IMG/VR virus record: IMGVR_UViG_3300008116_000183
Coordinates: 1 to 47,873 of that record
From: a virus
Strand: one strand, 5' to 3'
DNA length: 47,873 nucleotides
The notes below the pieces were generated by a model. That model did no database searches. It saw only the letters and a program-made list of their open reading frames with translations, and was not told the DNA's origin. Position 1 is the first letter of the stretch; each line of letters opens with the position of its first letter. The position numbers and the translations under genes are program-made. This document shows, piece after piece, positions 25,601 through 36,100 of this stretch.

Positions 25601-28596
25601 TTAATTGCAGGTAAATCACAATAATCAAATTGGTTATATGAATTTATTATTGTAATATCCCCAGTGTCTGATGGCAGATAACTTGCAGACTCAAACAATA
25701 TCTTCAATCTTCTTGTTGGCTCTGAAGATGTAGTCTTTCTTACTATTCTGGAGTAATCATAAATCGTATTTGTCTGACCATTTTCAAAAGTAAAACTATT
25801 TGTAATATTCTGATCTCCAGATTCTACTTCTGTTATTATTGCTTGTATTCCAGATTCTTTAAATTTTACGGTTTCACCAACTTTAAATCTATTCTCGTTT
25901 AAGTATATTAAAGAAATTTTTAGATCATTTAGTTTTTCAGAATAGATAGCTACTGCATTACTTTCTTTTCCTACAATTTCTTCTCCAATCAATAAATCGC
26001 CAGTTTTATTTGTTGGACCGGAAAGAGATATCATACTAATCGCAGGAAGATCTGGATTAGATGTATCATTGGACTCAAAAATACCAATTATTTTGGTTAC
26101 ATCTGGTTCCATCAAGCATATGTCACTATCCTGAACTCTAGTGCCATATGGATAATTTCCATATGTCAATCCGTCATTAAATGTAGTTGATCCGATTCCA
26201 GATCCTTCGTATTTTGATTTGTCAATTATAATTGATCTTACTCTATTTCTATTCTTAACCTTTTCTTTGATGTTAACTTTTCTTAGAGTTGCTATTAATC
26301 TAGCAGTTGTATTTGACCCTAATCCATTTATTGTAAGTTCTGTAGATCCGGAAGTAAATACAAATTTATCTGCACTTAAATTTTCTGTTTGTCCATCATA
26401 TCTTATCAATACGTATCTTTCTTCATCAAATGGTAAAAAGGTTTCATTACTTCCAGCAACTATAGTTCCCGTTGAATTTGATGTGATATTGACAATAAAT
26501 TCTTTTCTGATGGTTAAATTTGAATTCTCTAAATCTACAGAAGATATGTTTTGATTTGGTAATACTGTATATAAAGTATTATCGGTTGAAGACTGGAATC
26601 TTGAAGTTAAGATATTAAAATCGCTAGGATTAATAATTGTTGTTGGCAAATCTCCTTCACATACACCAATAACTTTGTTTACTGCACTAATTCGGATAGA
26701 ATTTTGAAATACTGCCTCTATTCTTGCGTATGAGACTGTGGACAACCCAGGATTAGAGTAAGATACAATATTTCCTACTGTAGCTATACCGGAAAATATA
26801 AATGACGAGGAAGAAACAGTGCTTATTCCACCACTTCCTGCAGTTATATTTACTTGTCCAATATTAATAGAAGGATATTGTTTTACATCTGCAGTAAAAG
26901 TTGAAGCAGAACCAACAACTCCATACAGAGATTTGATGTCATTTGGATAATAATCCGTTATTGCTGTAGAAACTCTGCTTATACTTTCGGTACCATTGAA
27001 TATAATTTTTTCGCCAACTATAAAATTACCTTTGGTATTGTATGCAGTAATGATACCAGAATTGCTAGCATCAAATCTTAAAAATCCAACAGCTCCGCTA
27101 GATTTTCCTTTAATATGAACAGAATTACTTAAAGATATTGGTTCATTTAAAAATATTTCAGTATATGTTTGAATATCATAAAGAGATATATCCCACTCAT
27201 TAATATCTGGATATGCTGTACTATATGATCCCGATTCTAAAGCAAAATCATATACTCTTGCGAGTCCAATCTCTTTTCCTGAAGCAGTTTTTTGATCAGA
27301 TCCAATCCTAGAATTTCTTAAACTTAAAGTATATGAAGTTGCAATCCCTAAGCTTGGGGATCCATAAACTCTATTTAAGGTAAATGTTGGTCCGGTTACA
27401 TAATTAATACTTCTATTTTGTAATTTTTTAGTTGTCCTAGGCTTTTCAAAATCAATAAAAGTTGGAGATATGGTTTCTATCTCATATCCTCTAACAAAAG
27501 CTTTTAGTGGAGATATTTTGTAAGTACCAAGATCCTCTGAAGGTACTTTTCCATCATATGTTATCTGATCTTCTGTAAATAACCCATTGTTGCCCTTAAG
27601 ATCGTTTAATGATTCTTGTACACTTAGTTTTGGTTGTACTACATAATAATCACCAGACTCTTCATAAGTCCTTCTGGCAAGTTCTTTTTGTAAAATATTA
27701 TATTGTGGAGTATTAGATACTGATCTAAGAACACCATTCTCAACTTCTAGAAGTTGAACAAAATTTTCAACATCTTTTACACCTAAAGGAACCTTAGAAA
27801 TTACTGCTTTTATAGATAATCTATCGGCACCTGGAGCAGAATAATTCGAAAATCCCTGTGCATTATCATTCAGCGATTTATCTTTATCTGAAGTAATAAT
27901 ATCTTCAAAGATTTCAAATCCAACTTTATAACTAGGAGTATTTGAGTATTGGTCTAATAGTATTGTTTGTTCTGGTACTTCAACAAAACAACCTCTTAAA
28001 AAGTAAACTCCAGAAGAAATTATAACCGCAGAAGAAGGTGAATTACAATCTACAGAAATTGTGGACGCAATTCCCTCTCCATCTTGAAATATTACTGATT
28101 GTTCTCTATTTAAAGAACTTTTTGTTGTTAGTGCCCCTTCAATTAATAAAATTTCTCCATCAGCAAATCCTTCATAACTATTAGTTTGAGAATCTGAATT
28201 TAAATAGTTTACATATAATGTATTATTTCCTCGATCCGAATTTGTAAAGTCTAGTACACCAATTACGGTTGCTCTTACTCCAGAATTCTGGCCCCTAAGA
28301 GTTCTTCCAATTAAACTTGGCAAATATGCAATAACATTGGTTCCCAAATACAAATTCTGAAGTTCAACAGCTTTATAACTATCAACATAGTTTACGCCAC
28401 CAGGAATTACAACAGAACCTTCCTTGAAAAAATGATTTCCAAATTGTTCAATTTGATTTTGTAAAATGGATTGAATTGTTGTTAATTCTCTAGCTTGTAC
28501 AGGGTACCCTGGTTTAAATAGTACCCTATAGTATCCATTTATTGCATCAAAATCATCAAAATAAGGTGATACATTGAGATTAGTTTCCTGGGGCAT
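22642..28596 (-). CDS. DUF4815 virion protein with Gly/Ser-rich tail and start of S74 domain
   Basis: This 1984-residue protein begins MPQETNLNVSPYFDDFDAIN, YYRVLFKPGYPVQARELTTI and NHFFKEGSVVIPGG, the hallmark of DUF4815 virion proteins of T4-like marine phages. Roughly residues 1-1300 are this region. A Pro-rich linker at about 1590-1640 (VPSIPPSPAPVSGGGRGD, PVDVPNPPVAPTTG) follows. A basic, helical stretch then leads to a long Gly/Ser/Met-rich tail from about residue 1845. The last 25 residues, SDINLKTNIQPINNALNRLF and SINLK, are the start of an S74 chaperone domain whose remainder is the next gene. It begins 6 bp after gp8. It is likely a baseplate-proximal fiber or spike. Confidence 0.85.
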   Translation of the reverse strand: MPQETNLNVSPYFDDFDAINGYYRVLFKPGYPVQARELTTIQSILQNQIEQFGNHFFKEGSVVIPGGVNYVDSYKAVELQNLYLGTNVIAYLPSLIGRTLRGQNSGVRATVIGVLDFTNSDRGNNTLYVNYLNSDSQTNSYEGFADGEILLIEGALTTKSSLNREQSVIFQDGEGIASTISVDCNSPSSAVIISSGVYFLRGCFVEVPEQTILLDQYSNTPSYKVGFEIFEDIITSDKDKSLNDNAQGFSNYSAPGADRLSIKAVISKVPLGVKDVENFVQLLEVENGVLRSVSNTPQYNILQKELARRTYEESGDYYVVQPKLSVQESLNDLKGNNGLFTEDQITYDGKVPSEDLGTYKISPLKAFVRGYEIETISPTFIDFEKPRTTKKLQNRSINYVTGPTFTLNRVYGSPSLGIATSYTLSLRNSRIGSDQKTASGKEIGLARVYDFALESGSYSTAYPDINEWDISLYDIQTYTEIFLNEPISLSNSVHIKGKSSGAVGFLRFDASNSGIITAYNTKGNFIVGEKIIFNGTESISRVSTAITDYYPNDIKSLYGVVGSASTFTADVKQYPSINIGQVNITAGSGGISTVSSSSFIFSGIATVGNIVSYSNPGLSTVSYARIEAVFQNSIRISAVNKVIGVCEGDLPTTIINPSDFNILTSRFQSSTDNTLYTVLPNQNISSVDLENSNLTIRKEFIVNITSNSTGTIVAGSNETFLPFDEERYVLIRYDGQTENLSADKFVFTSGSTELTINGLGSNTTARLIATLRKVNIKEKVKNRNRVRSIIIDKSKYEGSGIGSTTFNDGLTYGNYPYGTRVQDSDICLMEPDVTKIIGIFESNDTSNPDLPAISMISLSGPTNKTGDLLIGEEIVGKESNAVAIYSEKLNDLKISLIYLNENRFKVGETVKFKESGIQAIITEVESGDQNITNSFTFENGQTNTIYDYSRIVRKTTSSEPTRRLKILFESASYLPSDTGDITIINSYNQFDYCDLPAINGVKSSDIIDIRPRVSNYSVTSGSRSPFEFLARSFTSSGNSASNILASDESILLDYSYYLPRIDKIFLTKEGYLQLSKGEPSDNPQPPLPADDAIEVATMLLPAYLCDLSSINISMMEHKRYRMVDISSLENRIKNLEYYTSLSLLESDTSNLQIRDTNGLNRFKCGFFVDDFSDTKSQLKKTIVKNSIDVKNSELRPSPYTTSIDLLLGSTSFVGIDGVYDPTADLGYVTDLIGTGIKRTGDVITLDYTEVLEIDQPYGTRVESVAPYRVAYYNGTIELTPSSDIWVDTVRLSANNINVQGNYTETFSQISIADLDKQTGFGPVIWGSWETNWTGTTKQTQTEVVQDEYGNTFQETYDITLASGTAARKGLRTSTKAEFSTVSLGDKILSTDIIPYMRSRNIEFVAKRLKPSTRVYAFFDGKDINRFIVPKLIEVSMQFGSFVVGETVKGYIEGSSQDTQESPSISFRVSSSNHKYGPYNNPSDIYVSNPYNRNEFLPSEYSTTSTTLNVDTYSLAYQSQGLYYGYVLPGMKLKGQTSGAEATVADVRLITDSIGVIIGSFYIPNPNINTNPYFTTGTKLFRLTSSNLNSQVQGSITSAEEKFYAEGKVNKAQENVLSLRNVRVENQTVIDATSVVSDGYTVVETTPINVPSIPPSPAPVSGGGRGDNDTPLSKPVDVPNPPVAPTTGVEYLLTTARGTGKTVAVELQTVTYQGKEYNYAELESKKSISTQEAKQIFAQQGVTLTAADIRFERKTRDKDIRQDKLDARIVSDEKLNNILSQSGVKSRNTDTKVIANVSRTGGTNRSVTVGQQVTTTQRSKDGFVGKNNTRSVGTSIVISGGSMGGGSNMSSGSGGFVTSNSNSSNRGGNSSGSMSGGGGGNNGGSAGGASMSGGGGGSSGGGMSGGSSGGSSGGGSSGGSSGGGMSGGSSGGGSSGGSSGGGMSGGSSGGGSSGGGGMGMSDINLKTNIQPINNALNRLFSINLK
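22726..22990 (-). repeat. Gly/Ser-rich coding repeat with 54- and 66-bp units
   Basis: Units starting cattcctccaccactgctac recur at 22771, 22825 and 22891, so spacings are 54 and 66 bp; the longer unit carries a 12-bp extra piece. They encode GGMSGGSSGGG-type repeats in the DUF4815 protein's tail. The complementary plus-strand reading is a poly-Pro/Leu shadow frame. Confidence 0.9.
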
Positions 28597-28602
28597 AACC
28601 GT

Positions 28603-30156
28603 TTAGAATTGCAAAATAACTTTTATATCTTCTTTTTGATTTGAAGACCTTGTTATTGAAGGTCTATTGTCAACATAAATTATATTTCCAGAATATTTTT
28701 TAACTTCTGGATCAGAAACTCCATCGACAAAAGTTTGTCCAAGATAATATGTCCTACTATTTATTGTAGTTGAGACACCACTAAAACTTGTGTCTATACC
28801 TAGATTGACACTTCCTCCATAAATTGTTAGCGAACCTCCGGATATTGGATTTGCACTAAATTCATTCATATCATATCCATAGATTGGTGTCGTATTTCTT
28901 GATCCATCACTATTAAAACCAACAAGAGTTCTATCTTGCCAGTATTTAAGAACTCCAGTGTCTTGGTCATAGAAAACAACCCTACCAACAGCCGTTATGC
29001 CAAGACCTATAGTTTGAGTAATAAAACTATTTTCAGTAAAGACCGCTGTGCTATATCCACTACCAACAAGTTTTAATGCTGACAAACAACTTGCTTTAGA
29101 TAAAGTCAATATTGAATCCGAATTAAAACTTTCTGGATTTTCTATAATTCCAATTCTAGCAATCTTATTGCCTACAACAAAATCTGGATTTTGTATATCA
29201 TTTTCAATTCTAGAATAAATTAAGATATTGTATGCGCCCAGTTCTCGGTATATGTCATATCCATGTCCACCTTTTGGTGGAATTATTAAATCAAACGTTG
29301 GTCTTGTAGAACCAGTTGGAACATTTCCAGATTCCAAATCAATTGTTCCGTATGTATATCCAGATCCACCTTTAGTTATCGTAACAGTATCAACTTTAGA
29401 ATCATTATTGACCACAATAGTAGCTTCTGCTCCAGATCCATCACCCTTAATAGGAACCCTGGTATAAACTCTATTTGCAGTTCCTATACCAATACCTCTA
29501 TTGGTAATAACTGCAATTTTTAGTTGACCACTAGTAGAAGCATTGTCCCTAACTGCAAAATTTTCTGCACTATTTTCCCAATCTGTTGGAACGGGAATAA
29601 AATTAATAGAATCAAATTTTACAATGTCACTTGGTTTAATTGTATAGAGATATTTCCACACATATCCATCTCCACTAGAACCTGCAGATCTTGGTTCTAA
29701 GTCCGTAAATGTTGGTTCGTCTAAAGATGGTCTTCCTGTAGGATTTTCTGGATCTGTTCCATTATGTAGACAAATATACACTCTAAAATCACTATTTACA
29801 ACATAAAAATTTGAAGAATATATACTAGTAGCATTTGAAGGTTTAGATGTATTTGTCCTGCTAATATCATGACGATACATATCATAAGTGGTTCCGGAAG
29901 ACCATGTTATTTTTCTAACCACTTGACGCACATCGTCACTTCCAATTTTTTTTAATGCTACGATAGTATCCCAATAATCGGATTCTTCGTTAAAATTATC
30001 TTTAGGTGCAAGTGGTGAAGTATCCCAAGTGGAACTATAATCTGTTGCATTGGTCAAACCAACAAATGCATAATAAGAATTTGCTGAGGAAGTTGCTGCA
30101 GAAACAAAATTTTTTGCATTTAATATTCTAAATTGATCAGTTATAATTGCAGACAT
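28603..30156 (-). CDS. 8: Baseplate wedge protein gp8
   Basis: This 517-residue protein begins MSAIITDQFRILNAKNFVSA, then YYAFVGLTNATDYSSTWDTS, VALKKIGSDDVRQVVRKITW and SSGTTYDMYRHD. At about residues 150-165 it has GSSGDGYVWKYLYTIKPSDI, matching the 'GyvWKYlYt' signature of T4 gp8-type wedge proteins. T4 gp8 has 334 residues; the extra length here includes a Gly-rich module near residue 260 (VTITKGGSGYTYGTIDLES) and a C-terminal segment ending SITRSSNQKEDIKVILQF. gp8 dimers form part of each baseplate wedge with gp7 and gp10. It follows the gp7-like gene by 20 bp. Confidence 0.88.
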   Translation of the reverse strand: MSAIITDQFRILNAKNFVSAATSSANSYYAFVGLTNATDYSSTWDTSPLAPKDNFNEESDYWDTIVALKKIGSDDVRQVVRKITWSSGTTYDMYRHDISRTNTSKPSNATSIYSSNFYVVNSDFRVYICLHNGTDPENPTGRPSLDEPTFTDLEPRSAGSSGDGYVWKYLYTIKPSDIVKFDSINFIPVPTDWENSAENFAVRDNASTSGQLKIAVITNRGIGIGTANRVYTRVPIKGDGSGAEATIVVNNDSKVDTVTITKGGSGYTYGTIDLESGNVPTGSTRPTFDLIIPPKGGHGYDIYRELGAYNILIYSRIENDIQNPDFVVGNKIARIGIIENPESFNSDSILTLSKASCLSALKLVGSGYSTAVFTENSFITQTIGLGITAVGRVVFYDQDTGVLKYWQDRTLVGFNSDGSRNTTPIYGYDMNEFSANPISGGSLTIYGGSVNLGIDTSFSGVSTTINSRTYYLGQTFVDGVSDPEVKKYSGNIIYVDNRPSITRSSNQKEDIKVILQF

Positions 30157-30173
30157 TTTTAACGTTTTTTATT

Positions 30174-30181
30174 TATTTATG
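30174..30181 (-). promoter_or_regulatory. T4-late-like promoter motif CATAAATA
   Basis: CATAAATA overlaps the end of the gp7-like gene and lies about 18 bp upstream of the gp8 ATG at 30156. It matches 7 of 8 bases of the T4 late element. Confidence 0.35.
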
Positions 30182-33100
30182 AATTATAATTAAAGTATCT
30201 CAATGGATTTAATCTAATTAAAATTGGATTAGTTGACAAACCAGTTGTTCCATTGTTATTGTACGAATTAAATGCTGTTGGATTAGTTCTGCTATTTGTA
30301 GAAACTTTTCCCCAACTATAATTGCCATAGTATCCTGTGTTAGCAATTCCTGTTAACCCATTATAAGAAGAAACTGAAGTTATGACTCTTGAAACATAAG
30401 TTACACCTATACCAGGTATACTTCTTGTTACATTAGAAACAGAAATAACCTCATAAACATTGTCCAGAAACTCCGTGCCAACGCCAACGATAGATTTATC
30501 TCTCCTTAAAGAAGTTACACCATTTCCAACATTTGATTTATTTACTACGAAATAATATCCAGTAGAAATTCCACTAATTGTTATTGCTGTTCCTACAATC
30601 GAAGAATTTCTCAATATTGAATTTTGTGGAATATAGAAATCAAATGCAATAGCAGTGGAAGCAACTCCAACTACTGAAGTTGTTGCAACACCAACAATTC
30701 TTCCAAAATCACCCTCATATGAAACATATTCAATAATCTCTGAAATTGGTTCTGGATCTTCAATTAAAACAACAGGAGGATTTGTTGTTGTATATCCAAT
30801 TCCACCATAATTTATTTGAATTGAAGTTACTACTCCCGCAGAAATAAATGCATTTGCAGAAGCTCTTAGAGTGGTGCCCAATCCGACAGGATTTGCAATA
30901 GTAACTGTTGGATTTGTTGAGTATCCAATTCCGCCACTTGTAATATTAATAGAACTTATCGTTCCTGCAATTGATACTATTGCGGTACTAGCAGCCGATA
31001 CTTTTTGATCTTGTGAAGTCAATTTGACTGTGTAGTAGATTGAAGAAGATGTATTCTCCTTAGCACTATCAAAGAATGACTTAACACTTTCCACAAAAAT
31101 AAATGTAGATCCTACTCCAACACTTTGTATTATATTTGTTGATGGATTTACTAAGGGTTCATACCATTCTCTGTTTTTGGAAATTTGTATGCCGTCAATA
31201 ATAACATCCTCTGTTTGTCTGCACCAGATTACAGGTCTTAAAAGATTTCTATTTGAAGAAACACCAATATTAGAATATGGGTTTGTCAAAACACTATCCG
31301 AAGAATTAACTCTTGTGACCAATCTATTTGTTTGATTTAAACTAAGATCTTCACTATAAATTCTTAACTGATCTCCAACTTTAACAGTTTCTAAAATATC
31401 AACAGAAACTACATCGACACCTTCAGTTCCCTTATAGAAAAGAATTTTAGAAGTATCTCCTGCTCTAGGTGCTTCTACAAACTTGATAATGCTTCCACCT
31501 TCAAATATGTAGGATTGTCCTGGTGTTTGTAAAATATCATTTATAAACACTAGCAGTGTAGATTCTACATTAATGTTTGATCCTTTTTTGGATCTTATTG
31601 ACTGTTGAACTCCATCAATTTTTATTGGGAAAGTATTAACTTGACCATCAAATAATTCATCTATATTATCAATAACTTGAAAACTTCCAAGAGACCAACC
31701 ATTAAACTGGTCATTATAAATTCTATCGATTGATAATTCAAATGGTTGAAGATTCTTTGTTATATCTGTTGGAATGCCAGTGGATCCACCATACTCAATA
31801 GTTAATTTTTCACCCTGACCGTATCCATACCCATTATTTTGTATCTCAAAGTCAATGATACTTGATCCTTGTCCAACTACAATACTAATAGTTGCTCCAG
31901 TACCAAATCCAGGAGTTGAATTTGTGGAATAAACTAAAGGAATATTTGAATATGATAATGGAGAATCAAAAATTACCTTTGGTGGATTACTTGAAGTATA
32001 TCCAATTCCAGGATTTGTTATTGAGACACCAACAATATTTCCATTACTAACTGAAGCAAATCCAACATAGGTTATATTTGTAGAAGTTAATGATTCTGTA
32101 TACACACCAACATTAACAGTTGTTTGAATTCCAGATCTATATCCAGATCCACTATTTCCAATACTTATTGCTGAGATTGTTCCTGCAGAAGAAACGATTG
32201 CAGTTCCACCTGCAGCAACAAGAGGTTGATATCCAAAACCTTTAGTGGAACCAACAGAAACAATCTGTCCTCCGAATGGTAAATTTGTGCTAGTAATATC
32301 ATCTGGATCATATGATCCATTAAATGTTATTGAAGTTATACCTGCATTTTCTGTTAATGTATAGTCTCCTACAATATCAACTACTCCAAGTCTTTGTGGT
32401 CCTTGGAATATTTGATTGATCAGAATTACCGCATTATCTGAAGAAATTCCTGAGATATTTTTGCCTTCTGATCTTAATGTAAATGTTGACTTAATTCCAG
32501 TAAACCCTTCAGAAATATCGTCAAAAATATAATTTTTACTATAAGGATCACTTGTAGAATTTGTAGCGGAAGACCTCATAAAAGATCTACCACTAAATGT
32601 TGAATGAGTAGTTATTCCTGTATAGTCTCTATCATCTGGTCTATTACTATCAGTTCCTATAGGAGATTTTCCATAAGGTGCTTTAAAGAAATTAATAGTA
32701 TTTCCAACAATATTATAATCTCCTAATATCTTTTTAATTAAACTGCCAACAGTGTGAATTCCAATATTTGTACCCATCCAACCACGTTGGACTTGTACAA
32801 TATTAGTACTTCCAAGTCCTACAGTATTCAATCTCATAATTTCATCATCGACCATAATTAAGTCATCGCTGAAGAATGAAGTAATTCCTGAGAATTTGAC
32901 TCTATCATCAACGATTTCAACTGTTTTCGCGCATGTCGTAGTAATAGAAGAACCAACAATAGGAGATTGAATTACATTATCAATTGTCACTAATACTCTA
33001 GAATTTTGTCTCTTAGAAGTAAATGAGTGAACAGTTCCGATACCAAGTGAATTTAATTGCAGTGGAATTGGAACAGCCTTTAAAGCATCTGTTGCAGAAG

Positions 33101-36100
33101 CAGCAACTCTTATATCTAAGTCACTTACTTTAATTGCATAAATTGATCCTGGCAATTTATTGGTTATTCCTATTCCGGGAATTGATATTGCAGTTGTAAT
33201 TCCAATAGATTGAGTATTTCCAATTCCAGGAGAAGAATATTGGAGTTCTTCGCCAGTAACAAAATAATGTTCTGGAATTCTTATAGTATTATTTGTAATA
33301 TTAACAACGCTTGAATCGGTGCCGTCAAAATAACGCTTAAAGATTTCTCTACCGCTGCTAGTTAATTCAAAAGATCTTCTAACATCTCTTTCAGTACCTT
33401 CATATGATCCATAATTACTCTTTATAAATCCATTATTCAAATCAATATTATTTGTTGCTATTCCCTCATCCAATGGTTTCATTGCAACTTGGAATATTCT
33501 AACCTGTGCATTAATATTTGGATTTGGCGTAAAGTATAAATTAGTTTGATTTCCTGAAATGTCAGATCCAAAAGTTCCAAGTCCACTATGAGTTTCTACA
33601 ATTCCAAATTCTGTAATTGAGGTTGTATTGAAAACTGTCTCATCAACAACAACCAATTCTGAAATCTGATATCTACTATTGGTTGTATCTTCGACAGAAG
33701 CAATATAATATGCACCAGAATAATCACTAGAATAACTTGAAACTAAGTTTTGAGTTGGGGCAGATGTAGAAGCTATAGAGACATAATTAGAACTTAATGA
33801 AGATGTGCTCAATATTGCAGTTCCTGTACCAACAGAACCACTTGTATTTGCCGCAAAAGATATTGCCATAGTGTTTATGGTTGCAGCTACTCCTGGATTT
33901 GGTATAAATTCTACTATTAGTCCAGGACCAGACAAATATGCATTATATGTACCCAGACCACTACTTGCATATGCATTTCTTGAGTGATTTGTAATTTGAC
34001 CATATTCTAAGAGATCTACATTTGTTCCATCGTGAATAGCAGTTAGTTCATCGTATTCATATATGTCATTATTAGATTCTATTTGTACTAATATTTTTGT
34101 TGAACGATATGTAGATGCTATCGATACGATTGTTGAGGGAGTGGACGAAGAAGCATTAACATTACTGGTCGATAATCTTATAATATCTCCAAAATAAGAG
34201 GTAGAAGTTGCTGTAACGTCGTCTTTTAAATTAAATGACAGAAGACTAATATTATAGTCATTAACTGTATACTTAGAAGGATAAAATAGTAAATTGCCCT
34301 CATCGCCATTTACAGTGAAGTCAAATGATCCCAGATCTTCTAGATAACTTTCGACTCTTCCGTATTGATTTAAATACCCAAAATCATTATCATATAGTAA
34401 AGAAACTAATAGAATTTGTCTATCCGAACTAAATCTCTTATCTCTTACATATGTAATATATTTTCTAGATCTGGAGTCATTCATTCTAAATGTATCAACA
34501 ATAGAAAATGGAGTTGATCTAGGAACACTCTTGAATGTGTCACTAAAATCATCTATCTCTAATACTCTATTTCCTATTGATTGGAGATAATCTTGTATCT
34601 CTTTCGATGTAAAGACTATATCAGTTGAAATTATATTATTATCATTATTGATCGTTTCTTCAAAAACTAAATCATAATCGTAAATGTGATTTAGATTAAT
34701 TGTAGAAGAAAAATCGCAGATTCCATAAAAATCTCCATTATCTTGAGAGGTTTGTATGCCAACATAATCCAAATCTCTTGTTTCTATAACAAGATCGCTA
34801 AATTTCTTGTATCCAACAACGTGATTTAAATTACTTACTGGTGTATTCCAGGTTTCATATGGTATTTCTGATTTCAATGAGTATGAAAAATATTGATAAT
34901 AGTCATTATCATGAATTTTTTGTAGACTGCTGTTTAAGAATCCAGTTTGTCTCTCCCACCCTTTAGTTACAATAGAAGAAGAATCAATTTCATAAGTTGC
35001 CTCAAAAGACTCTTTATTTGATATTAATCCTTGAGATTTTGAAGATAAACCTCTCAATACAGTATTTGTATAAAATTCTTTGTTTGTGGAAACTTTTAGA
35101 ATTTCATTTTTTTGATCCCAATTTTCAACTATTCCGATTGAATCATCTGATACTACAGTCTCTCCCTTAATAAAATTATTTTTTGATAGAATTGCGTCAA
35201 ACTTTGGAAAATGTTTTTCTGGGATTATCCTACCCTTTGAATTTATAGGATCATATCTTCCAGGAACTTGCCCTGATGAAATATATTCGGTAAGATCATA
35301 TGTGACAGTAGCATTAATGCCTCCTATATTTGGAGATACTGCTACAACAGGGAATAATCCATAAGAGTATTGTGAGGAATTATAACCTCTTCCTGTAGAT
35401 CCTAGACCAACACTAATGTTCTCAATTAGAACTTTATCTCCAACAGAGAATGGGAAGTCTGAAGCATTGCTGTAACTAACTGCAAGTCCAACAGTGACAT
35501 AATTTGTCAATGGATTGTATCCAATTGACGATATTCCAACTCCATTGCAATTATTTACAGGAATAATAATTGGAGGAACGTTACTAATTCCTGTTGTATT
35601 TTTGAGAATAGTAACTTCTGTATCACCTACTTTATAGAACAAATCAACATCATCAACAATTTTTCTAGTTAATCCGTCTATTACCAAAAGGTCTGGTGAA
35701 ACTGCATAATTTATACCAGCAGAAGTTATACCAATCTTTTCAAAAGAAGTTAAAGTTGAAATTTTTAATATTTCTGGTAGTTTTGCTAACGGTCTAATTG
35801 TAGTATCAGCATAATAATCATAACCAATATCATTTATTATTGACGTTTTAACTTGCCCAATACTTGAACTGTATGGCAAGAGGACAGCTCCAGTTCCCTT
35901 TTCACTTACAATGGTAGAAATTCCTGGAAGTTTTTCGTACTGAGATCCAGTAGTATCAACATCTAGTGCATAAATTTCACCATATGAAGTTTTTGAGTCA
36001 GTATAATATTCAAATAATCCTTCATTTTTTCTGTAAATATTTTTTTCAGGAACAGTTGGCATACTAAAACTAAATGTAGTAGATCCAATTCCCGAAATTT

